Source: Rosa chinensis (lineage: Eukaryota; Streptophyta; Magnoliopsida; Rosales; Rosaceae). Taken from it: DNA of 64,000 bases. Positions 47,920-57,479 of this stretch are shown piece by piece. The stretch is from contig NC_037090.1 in the NCBI RefSeq assembly GCF_002994745.2, positions 1,798,001 through 1,862,000 on the forward strand. Direction: 5' to 3'. A program made the position numbers and the translations under genes. Below the pieces are notes generated by a model that had not been told where the DNA came from, made no database searches, and saw only the letters and a program-made list of their open reading frames with translations. The number at the start of each line of letters is the position of its first letter. The first letter of the stretch is position 1.

Positions 47920-49180
47920 CAACCTAATATAGAGTTCAGTAAGCACTAGTTACCTGTCAATCTGTTGCCAATATTTGGACCATCTAGTTTCATCTAAACT
48001 CTCATTAAGGCCAATATTAGCGTAAGGGTATTTACATAGAAAACACGCAACAGCTACAATGATAAGTTAAGATAGGCACAATCATTAAATTTAACATCAA
48101 GCTATTAGTGTCGACTTTAACAAGTCAATCTGTCATGTAGACGACCAAAATCCTTGTCTACTCCCTGGTGTCCATGTGGATAGCATTCCAAGACCCCATC
48201 AATTCAGACTCTTTAACAAAATATGCAAAGGAAAAAAATTTCAGATACATGTAGATTTCCACTTCAAGGCACGTTTAAATATTTATAGAAACCTCTATAA
48301 TGTGATGAAACCAAATTTTACAGGAAATAGCTTCAACATAAACTGGGTTTGTAGTAATCTTGTTTCTACTATAAAGAGAGTACCCACAAACAAAATTGAT
48401 CAATAAATTTGTAGGCTTGAATTGAATTGTCTTGTTAGGCTATGATGCTTATTAACCTGTAATAACTACAAAAGCAGGCCAGCCATGGCCAATGCTAGAG
48501 AATCTTGCTTTGCACTTAAAATATCAACTACACGACTACAATGGCAATAAAAAAGTGTTGTTTCTACATAATGGTGATGATAAGTGCCGAGAATAAGAAT
48601 ATGTTTTATGTCTAAGAAAGCAACAAAAACCAATTACTCTTAGTATGTGATGCAAAGTGACAATGAAAACACTTTCAACTATAGCTTAAAAGAGTGATCA
48701 TGGCAATTAACATATAGAACCAAAGACTCAAATAAAAAACAATACAAAGCATGACTAGCAAGTTAGCACTAATGCAGTCACAGAGACTCAGGAAGAGGGA
48801 GCTTACCATAAGATAAACCATTGCGAGAACTTGATGCCATGAGCCCAGACTCTGTAACTAACATAACACAAGTTTATTATTTCAATTCACCGTGGAATAA
48901 TTATAAACCAAATCTCAATTAATCAAAAATTCATATTACCTAAATTTACAATCTTAGATAAAAGGAAAAAAAAACCATCAAATTAGAGAGAAATATCCAT
49001 TACATATGACTGAAGTTGAATCTCCTAGAGAAAATAGCAGCTACAGATCGAGAAACACGAATAAGAGTTAAAATCGAAGAGAAATTTACCTAAAAGACAG
49101 CAGAATGAGATCAGAGACAGTTGGAGATGGTTGGAAGCAGTTGGAGATGGATCGAGTACGATGAGATTAGCAAGATGAAG
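47920..49180 (-). pseudogene. Possible 5' fragment of an unrecognised gene
   Basis: On the minus strand, a likely 5'UTR exon (about 49090-49180) ends CTTTTAG before GTAAAT. A next exon (48807 to about 48851) starts MASSSRNGLSYG at 48840 and ends at GTAAGC. A third possible exon near 47957-48005 (LDETRWSKYWQQID) ends at GTAACT. The rest looks intronic. The 5' end lies 10 bp from a solo LTR. No family recognised. Confidence 0.3.
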
Positions 49181-49190
49181 GTTGCAACAC

Positions 49191-50844
49191 TGTTGAGTCA
49201 CAAATTACTTATACAATTGTGTCGCATAATTATGAAAATTGATTTGTCTTCCATGCTATTTTGCCCTTTTTAATCCATTTCCTTTTATTTGTAGGAAACC
49301 ATGCATTGAGAATAAAATGACTATTTGAGGCTTGAAATGTGGAGATTTGAAGCTAAGGGAAGAAGACACGGAGATTGGAAGAAAATTGCAAATCGACCTT
49401 TCCGGCTAGTTTTCCGGCAAACTTTTCCGGCGAACCACCACTCATAGAGGGTCTTTTCTCCAGCAAAGGAGAACCATGGTGGTGAGAATCTCCCATCACT
49501 TGAAATTCAAATATCTCCCTACACCTTGTCCTTTTGTCACCTTGCCAATTTGGGACCATTTGGGGGACAATGGTGTAAGAGCATCTTGCACACTTTGGGA
49601 CCAAAGAGGAGGACACACATAGCTGATAAAAGAAAGGCCAAAGACCAATTCTTCAACATTCTTGACTCCATTGAATCATCTTCATCCTATCCAAGATCCA
49701 TTTTCTCTCTAGAGAAGACACCACCATTTCCACCACTACAACCTCCAGTTTCCTCCACTACAACCTCCATTTCCTCCACCACTCAACACCACAACTCACC
49801 TTAGAGATTCCAAATTTCACTATTCTTACCAATATCAAGAGCTTGAAGCAAGGAGAAGGAGTTGACTACCACCACATTATGTTCTTAGAGACCCATCTCC
49901 ACCACCTCTTCCGGCATCATCAATTCTCACCCTTTACTCTCTATCTCTTTATGTATTTGATGTTTAATAGAATGTTGAAACTTGTGTATCTAGCTATGTG
50001 TGAGTAGTGAACTAGTTGGGGTTAGGGTTGAAAGCCCTAGATAAACTTGCTTGTATTGATGCTTTTGTTTTATGAATTGATGCAAATTCATGTTGTCATT
50101 CTCACATGCTAAGTCAATAGTTGAATGCATCACTTAGGCCTAATCAATTTGAGTTATGTGTTTGCCATGACATGAAGTTTTTCCTAGATATTGATTACCT
50201 TTAGGCAAAAAGAGAGCATGAAAGCACACCATGTGTGCATGTAAGGGTAATGAGCTAAAATCACTTAGAGATAGGATTGGTTTGCTTGTTTGGTTACCTA
50301 AACTCTAAGCTTTATGCATTTAGGGGCAAAGGATTGAGACCTATCCGGTAATTAAATTGATCTCTAGGTAGTTAGCTCTAGACTTATCCGGTTAGAGTTA
50401 ATAAAATGAAAGGGGTTTAAGCCTTAGTAGTCTTATCCGGATGCTAAGAGGGTAGTCGGACAATTAGTTTTGCATCATTCATATTTAATTGCTTTAATGC
50501 TTGCAAGGGAGGCAAAAGGTGAAACCCGATGCCCCAACTTCCATCCATTTGATAACAACTTGTTTAGTTTATATTACTTGCTTTCATTGTTTCAATTTGA
50601 ATAGAAACTAATCTCAAAATCAAAATCAAATCTCTACACATCATCTTGCACATACTCACCATGAACTTTGGTTCACTTGTGAACCTTTGTTTGTGATTGT
50701 ACATTTGCATATTCTTCTAGTTTTTCCTTAAGTTTTCCCTAACTAGGAAAGGATTTACCAATCCTCGTGGGTTCGACATCCTTACTTAATCTCCTATTCT
50801 ATAACTTATACCTCTTACACTTGAGGATGACTTCAATGCTAACA
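49191..50844 (+). mobile_element. Solo LTR, family S1, direct copy (1654 bp)
   Basis: TGTTGAGTC ... GCTAACA, with a perfect TSD AACAC at 49186-49190 and 50845-50849. Same family as 25986-27707 but opposite orientation. It contains the phrase GGGTTCGACATCCTTACTTA near its right end, shared by both copies. No coding region. Confidence 0.87.
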
Positions 50845-50849
50845 AACAC

Positions 50850-51388
50850 ATCCACACCACCATTCCACCACTCTTCCATAACTCTCTCACTCACCCTCCC
50901 AATTCTCTCACTCTCCTAAATTAATTTAGGAAATTTCCTTTGAGATCTTCTCAAATTTCATCAAGGTAGATCACCTTAATTCCATCTTGGGTAGTTAGCA
51001 AGATTCAAGCTAGCTTAGTTTCTTTGCTTTCTAGCATTGTTGAAATTAAGCAAAGCTCATCCTCTCTCCTCTCATCTATTTTCCATAATCCTACATGGTT
51101 TTGATGTTAAATCTTGTTTTAATTATGAATGAGTAGTTCAAATTGAGAGTTGCGGTTGTGAAGACCTAACTCATTTTGTGTGAATGTTGATGTTTTAATG
51201 AGAGTTTTTTGTGTTGTCGGGATGAGTCGAAAGAGAGAAATAAGAAGCTGGATTTGTTTTATGATATCATTCTAACTTGATTTCTTATCCATCATCTCTA
51301 ATAGGACACAAGATTTCCAGCCCAACTATATCTGGGCCTCCAAACATAACAAGTGGTCGGATTTGATTTTTGTTTTTCTATCTAATCC
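50850..51388. other. Gene-less interval upstream of PP2-B unit C
   Basis: Pyrimidine-rich, then AT-rich. It looks like another LTR-type fragment (phrase GAGAGTTGCGGTTGTGAAGAC) but no ends were found. Confidence 0.4.
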
Positions 51389-51526
51389 TTGTATGAAGGA
51401 AAACAAACACGGCCTAAATTGGTCCGAGACCAGACCAGACCAGAGTCAACTACACACAGTTTCATCACCAAACATCTGAAAACAGACGCAGTGAAGCAGA
51501 AGGAGAAAGAGGCCTGCGGCACAGTG

Positions 51527-52261
51527 ATGGATCTGCACCAGTTACCGGAGGGCTGCATAGCCAAGATAGTATCGTTGACGACTCCTGAAGATGCCTGCCG
51601 CCTGTCGTTGCTCTGTAAGATTTTCAAGTCTGCGGCGGAATCCGACGCCGTTTGGGACAAGTTCCTTCCGCCTGAGACACCCACGATCCTGTCCCAGTCC
51701 GGCGAATCTGGACTATTGGCCGCCAGTTCCAAGAAGGAGCTTTACCTCGCTCTCTGCAACAAACCTGTCCTCATCAACGACGGTAAATTGGTAAGTCAGT
51801 CCATCAACACCCTGTATACGTACGCTCGAGTAGTCATGATCTTCATCTAATTTTTGAACATCAATTATTAGTAAGGCCAAGGGATTATGCAATTAATGAT
51901 ACTTTAGGAACATGAACATATTTGGATTCAAATTTGTGATGTTTCTGTTTGATTAGCAAGGTTAAGAGGATTGGCGATGGTCAAGGATCAGATGCTTTCA
52001 TAATGATCCTGTTATTTCAGGCAGTTAGGCTTTGGCATTTTAAGACCATATATGCTCTATCTGAATGTTTTTGTTAATTGCAATTTGAAATCATGCAGAG
52101 CTTTTCACTGGACAAATGGAGTGGGAAAAAATGTTACATGATATCTGCAAGAGAGCTTGGTATTGTCTGGGGCGATACTCCCCAGTATTGGAGATGGACT
52201 TCTCATCCTGAATCCAGGTCTGTAAATTTTGTTTTGATTGTTTGTTAATTGTTATACATTA

Positions 52262-52296
<35 letters not shown>

Positions 52297-52735
52297 TGGT
52301 TGTTGGTTACAGACGTAATAGTCTTTTGGGTTAGATAATGTGTATGTGTATGCGAACAGGTTTCCGGAGGTGGCTGAGCTTCTTGTTGTTTGCTGGCTTG
52401 AAATCTATGGGAAACTTGAAACACGCTTGCTGACCCCATCGACTCTGTACAAAGCTTACCTTGTGTTCAAGTTTACTCGAAGGGCTTTTGGATTTGAACA
52501 CGTACGTGCTGAGGTCACTATAGGTCTGGAGGGAGGAGAACAGAGTAAACAGACTCTGGTTTTTCCCAACGAAGGGGAGAGACCCGGGTGGTTGGAGATT
52601 GAGTTGGGTGAGTTTTTCTGTGAAGGGGGAGAAGATGGGCTGTTGAAATTGCATTGTTTGGCGAATGAGGCTAATAATGGGAGGAGCGGTCTTGTTGTTC
52701 AAGGCATTGAGGTCAGGCCTAAGAGGAACAACTAG
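51527..52735 (+). CDS. F-box protein, PP2-B (phloem protein 2-like) type
   Basis: Predicted SCF subunit with a lectin-like PP2 domain. Exons 51527-51790, 52099-52217 and 52360-52735 join in frame to 252 codons including stop. Residues 1-45 are the F-box (MDLHQLPEGCIAKIVSL ... LCKIFKSAAESDAVW). Exon 2 has KWSGKKCYMISARELGIVWG and PQYWRW, the hallmark start of the PP2 domain. Exon 3 has FPEVAELL, VCWLEI, then WLEIELGEFF and a terminal VVQGIEVRPK, all typical of PP2-B members. I choose the Met at 51527, because the in-frame upstream codons from 51389 lack family similarity. Intact, with no lesion seen. The paralog in unit B is broken. Confidence 0.93.
52266..52294 (+). repeat. (AT)n microsatellite in PP2-B intron 2
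   Basis: Uninterrupted TA/AT run between exons 2 and 3. The unit B paralog has only a short version. Confidence 0.9.
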
Positions 52736-53960
52736 TAGAATTCATCTCGTCTATGGAAAAGGGTTTTGATACTCGTTTTGTTTTATATTAATCCTGTCTG
52801 TAATCTAAGAAAAGTATCACCCTCAAACATTGCAGTTTTCTGCAATTGACATTAATGAATCATGTGAATGGCTTTATTGTGTGAGGTATGAAGTACTCGG
52901 TATTTGAAGAGATGGGACTTATGTAATTTTAGTCATTCGCCAATATGGTGGATTCATATGTCATTGTTTCTATTAAAGTTGAACTTGTGATGCGTCACTC
53001 ATCAAGGCGGAACTAGAATTTAGACTTTAGAGGGAATACATATACGGGTGTGCTTGAAACGCTTAATGCTTCTAGTCCACATATGCGGATCAGACAACAA
53101 TGTGTCTGTCCGATTCTTTGTCCAATTCCTTTCAAGTTCCTTCGACAGAGCGTGAAGGGGATCAGGTGGAGAAAGATTGTTGCAGATTTCTAGTGAAGAA
53201 GGAAATGAACATAATGCAAGTAAAGTTTTGAATGATGCTCAACCAGGCATACAAATTGAGAGCTTAAATGTGATTAATGTTGAGTGATGGGCTATCGTTT
53301 TCATATACCAGCACGATGAGCTATCGTAATGCTAATCCACTTGGAATGGGAAGTTAAGAAGGATGGTGAAAGCCGGGATTGACACAAACTCAAAACAACG
53401 TCTTGGACTTTTTACCCAAATCAGAATGAAAATGACGGACTCAAATAATCAAAACCTGATGAAGAAACTTTGCACTTGTAATGTATAGGAAGATCCATGA
53501 TATCATAATATATTCGACCAAAAAAAAAAGATATCATAATATAGACTTTACGTTCTTTCTCCTCAGCTGCTAACTCGATTAACAGCTAAATATCAAAGCA
53601 AATAAAAACGCCGCTTATGTACGTGCACGTAGTAAACAAAGGCCGAATAGGCACAGGAAATGAGTTCAAGAGAGAATGTACGTATTCTAACGCAAACTGA
53701 ACCCAAATTGAATAACGCATTTGAATTTGATAAAAATAAATGAAAAAAAAGAAGAAGAAGAAGAAGAAATTGAGACGCAGAAACATATTACATGACCACC
53801 AGAGTAGTAGTATTGAATAAAAAGCATATTAACATCACCCTAAAAACATAACTATCTGGTAATTGGCATCACCACATCTCATTTATCATAGAAAGTAAAT
53901 GAACTTGCATACACAAGAACGAGCCTACTGCAAATCTTAGGCTCTCTCCCTAGTTCATTC
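52736..53960 (+). other. PP2-B 3' flank and gene-less interval
   Basis: 52736-53290 is the duplicated flank matched at 37216-37760. Beyond it only an (AAG)n run (53745-53770) and AT-rich sequence are seen. Confidence 0.6.
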
Positions 53961-54352
53961 ATGGAGACTATAAATATGAACTCTCTATCCCTTTCAATTT
54001 CTGTAACTCACATTCCTAGAACTAGTTGCTTTTGTAATCTCTTTACATATATATCATTGGAAAATGGTCATGATGGATCAAACTTCAAGGGTATGTGTGA
54101 GAAGATCTTCTGCTGTCTCTGCCCAAATTTTCAATCAAACCGTCATGCACCCCACAAACTAGCCAATGGGTCTGGAGCTGAAGCTGCAGCGAATGATGTG
54201 GCAAGTTGATGTAGATAACAAGACACCAGGTTTGGATAAAAATGATACATTTTCTGACAATATTAACCACACAAAATTTAAGATCAGAGCTTCTAAGTCC
54301 AATGTGGGAACGGAAAAAGGTTGCCTCCAGAGAAGATTGTGTTTACGAAAAG
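53961..54352 (+). other. Unrecognised open segments before the myosin junction
   Basis: An 82-codon frame (53961-54209) has a Cys-rich stretch (KIFCCLCPNF), and a second overlapping frame runs 54166-54375. There is no family match and no clear splice sites. It may be a gene scrap at the unit boundary. Confidence 0.25.
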
Positions 54353-54683
54353 CTTTAGATCATGATCATTATTGATGCGGGAAGCGTGAACACGATAGTA
54401 AGGGGCTCCGTCAAGCGTCGAAAGTCATATGAGATAAGCTAGAATCCACTAGCAATTATGGACACAGCCGTAAGAAACATAGAGAAACTTCTCTAATATT
54501 TGGTTTTTTTATTGATAACGTGAATGAAAATTACAATCTAAGAGGTGCCTTATATATAGGGTACATAGCATAAACCTAATACAACTAGAAAACAAAAAAG
54601 AATAATTTATTATAGACTAAAGCTAGAAAACCTAATTAAACCTCATTAAATAAAAATCAGAAATAAAATCCTTGATATTAAAG

Positions 54684-54860
54684 TGTTGAAGGATATCGAC
54701 ATAATGTGTGCCTCTACAAACTAGGGTTTAGAGTTGTAATAGGAATGTGTTTTAGGTATTCAATTGTAATCGGATTCTATTACCTTTTGGGTACCTTGTA
54801 ACTCCCTATTTAAGGGCTCCTATTATCAATGATAACACACAATTCTATTCTCCTACAACA
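54684..54860 (+). repeat. 5' LTR of Copia element
   Basis: 177 bp, TGTTGAAGG ... CTACAACA. It contains TATTTAAGG as a probable TATA region. Very short for a Copia LTR. Confidence 0.95.
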
Positions 54861-55489
54861 CGTTATCAGCACGAGTTCTAACCCTAGCAAAAAAAAAAGA
54901 CCCTAAAACTATCTCTCACAAAATCTGCCGCACACCTCCTGCAGCCCCTGCTGCCTCAGCCCCCCGCAGCTCGCCCTGCACACCTACGCAGCCCGTGCTG
55001 CTGCCTGCACACCAGCCCAGCCTCCTCATCCTCACCAGCCCGCTGCAACCTCCCTGCAGCAACGCAGCGCCTCCTGCAGCCCAACCTTCAGCCAGCCTCC
55101 CTGCACAGCCGCGCACGCCCCAGCCTCCTACCGCAAGCAGCCGCGCACTCCCTTCGCCCTGCAGCCAGCGCGCCCAGCAACCCACCACCTGCAGCCCGCG
55201 CGCCCAGCAGCACACGCTTCTGCCATCCCACCAGCCAACGCAGCCCAGCAGCCCTCAGCTCTGCAATTTCCTGCTGCACAGCCCGCGCAGCACCGAACGA
55301 AGAAAACAGAGGGAAGAAACGAAGAAGAAGAAGACCGAGAAAAAAAAAACAGAAAAAAGGAGGGACCCGGCCAAAGAAAAAAAAGGAAAGGAAAGGGAGC
55401 GGGCTTGGGCCCGGAAAGAAAAAAAAAAAGGAAAAGGGAGGAAAAGAAAAAAAAGGAGGAGGAAAAGGGTTGGACCCGAAAAAAAAAAA

Positions 55490-55509
55490 GGGGGGGGGGG
55501 GGGGGGGGA
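55490..55509 (+). repeat. Poly-G tract in Copia leader
   Basis: A run of about 20 G follows a series of A-rich, GGA-rich blocks. The mixed A/G region (55290-55520) opens long spurious frames on both strands. Confidence 0.85.
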
Positions 55510-55766
55510 AGGGAGAAGGGCAGCCCACTAACTGTCAATTTCCAACCAAATTCCAGCAATCCTATTTTAGCTACACGCCTGCATCAACACGCGCGTGTAT
55601 AAAGAATCGTGAAACAAAGCTTTAAATTATCAAGTAAGTTTTTACGATTAAGGTTGCTGCTTTCATGTATTTAAATTCCTTTTATTTTCTGTATAATATT
55701 GGAATATATGTTGCCAAGTGATTTTGAGTACTTAACAAAGCGGAATTGTGGGGATTCACGCTTAAC

Positions 55767-55868
55767 GAACTAAGAGTGTTCGTATGAACTAAGAGTGTTC
55801 ATAATTAAACGAACTAAGAGTGTTCGTGTGAACTAAGAGCGTTCACAATGCTTGGACTAAGAGCGTCC
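55767..55868 (+). repeat. Five tandem 15-nt stem-loops in Copia leader
   Basis: GAACTAAGAGYGTTC occurs at 55767-55781, 55786-55800, 55811-55825 and 55830-55844, and GGACTAAGAGCGTCC at 55854-55868. Each forms a 4-bp stem with a 7-nt loop, extended by flanking C-G in some units. The fifth unit changes both sides of the stem together. It lies about 160 nt before the gag start. Confidence 0.85.
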
Positions 55869-56030
55869 CTAAGCATCAAATTGTGACCATATTAAACATC
55901 ATTGTTGGTCTAATCCAAAAGAGATTCTTGGAAAATGATTTCTTGGTAGCATAGCTCGGAAATCTTATTATTTTAGTTTTCGTGGAAGTTTAGCTCCGAA
56001 ACTAATATATCTTCTCTTCTTATTTTCAGG

Positions 56031-57137
56031 ATGTCGAATGAACCTAGACTCGACTTTCCCATGCTTGACTCAACAGGCTCGGATTACCACAGTTGGGTAA
56101 CCGATGTTGAGAACCATCCCACTTCAAAGGGAATTTTACCCATAATCCAGGCACCTAACCCGGATCTTATGTTCAACCGAACATCTACAAAGCATGCTCA
56201 AGCAGTTATCTTGATGCGACGCCATATGGACAAGGCACTCAGATTGGAGTATATGTCGATCAAGGATGCAAGAGAGCTATGGGTAGCGCTAGAAGAGCGT
56301 TTTGGCAATGTCCAAGATTCCCTCCTCCCTGACTTGAAGGTTCAATGGAACAATCTGCGCTTTGCTGACTTCAAGTCTGTTGCTGAATATAATTCAGAAG
56401 CTCTTCGCATACAGTCCATGTTGAGGTTTTGTGGACAACCTGTCACAGAGCAAGAGCTAATTGAGAAAACTCTCTCCACCTTCCCCGTTTCAGCCATTGT
56501 GGTATCAAAGCAATACCGTACTGAAGTCACTGCTGGACGGATCACGAGGTTTCATCAGCTTATCAATATTATATCTGTAGCTGAGAAACATGATAACATA
56601 CTCGTGAGGAATTATAATTCAAGGCCCATTGGAACTAAGAGCGTTCATGAGGCGAATTATAATGCACCCAAAGGAGGGCGCAAGGAGCGGTACCCTAAGA
56701 ATGGGGGACATGAGGGACGTATGGGCCCATATAACCGCCCTAACCAAGAAGGAAACCGCAAGTTTGGTGCGGATACACGTGGTAATGCCACACGTGGGAG
56801 AGGGGGTCGTGGTATCCCTAGCCGTAATGGTGGCTCAATGGGTCGTGGTGGTGGCACCAACCCTCCTAGGGAACGCCCGCAACGTGCACAACGTGCACCT
56901 CAATTAAAGGGAGGCAACCGCAATGATGAGTGTCATCGATGTGGATCAATTGAGCATTGGTTCAAGCAATGCAAGGCAAGTGAGGAACTAGCTGCAAGCT
57001 ACAGGGCATATAGGGACCTGAGAGAGCAAGAAGTGTACCTTGCAGAAGAAGAAGAAGATGGTGGAGATGTCAATCTCACCATAGAGGACTTCAAAGCTGA
57101 AGATGAAATGCACATGGATGCAACAGACTTTGATTAG
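56031..57137 (+). CDS. Copia gag polyprotein
   Basis: Retrotransposon capsid/nucleocapsid protein, 368 aa, fully open. The N-terminal part has the plant Copia gag layout (DYHSWVTDVENH, then ARELWVALEERFG near residues 80-93). A Gly/Arg/Asn-rich basic stretch lies at about 210-300. A CX2CX4HX4C zinc knuckle (CHRCGSIEHWFKQC) is near residue 305. It ends in an acidic tail, and the frame stops before any pol domain. A stem-loop copy (56632-56646) is embedded in the coding sequence as GTKSV codons. Confidence 0.92.
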   Translation: MSNEPRLDFPMLDSTGSDYHSWVTDVENHPTSKGILPIIQAPNPDLMFNRTSTKHAQAVILMRRHMDKALRLEYMSIKDARELWVALEERFGNVQDSLLPDLKVQWNNLRFADFKSVAEYNSEALRIQSMLRFCGQPVTEQELIEKTLSTFPVSAIVVSKQYRTEVTAGRITRFHQLINIISVAEKHDNILVRNYNSRPIGTKSVHEANYNAPKGGRKERYPKNGGHEGRMGPYNRPNQEGNRKFGADTRGNATRGRGGRGIPSRNGGSMGRGGGTNPPRERPQRAQRAPQLKGGNRNDECHRCGSIEHWFKQCKASEELAASYRAYRDLREQEVYLAEEEEDGGDVNLTIEDFKAEDEMHMDATDFD

Positions 57138-57479
57138 ATTAGTCCTTTTTATTTTTCCAAGAACTTTTGTAATGGCAATTTGCCTTAGTCAATAAATGAC
57201 AATTGTCTTAAAATCTTTCTTATGTGGCGGACCCAATAAAATGTGTTGTCTAGGAAAGTCATTGAGATTATTGGTACTTAAGAGAGCCTTGCTCCACCAA
57301 CATCTCTCTCTACTTTCCTGGTCATATTTTATTAGAGTTACCAAACGGATAGAGTGACTACAATGTGTCTTACTTTGATTTTGTTTTGGATTAGACTTTG
57401 GAAACTTTGATGTAATCATTGGCTATTAATAAAGTGTCAATTCGTTTACTTAATGTCTTGGACATACCTTAATTCGAAC

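Noticed and set aside
54861..54875. Primer-binding site as standard initiator tRNA-Met PBS
   Set aside because: CGTTATCAGCACGAG only partly resembles the usual TGGTATCAGAGC, so I describe it as a primer-binding phrase without naming the tRNA.
54916..55602. Long Ala/Pro-, Lys/Glu- and Phe/Pro-rich ORFs in the Copia leader
   Set aside because: They follow from C-rich, A-rich and poly-G composition on both strands and are not conserved in the other Copia copy.
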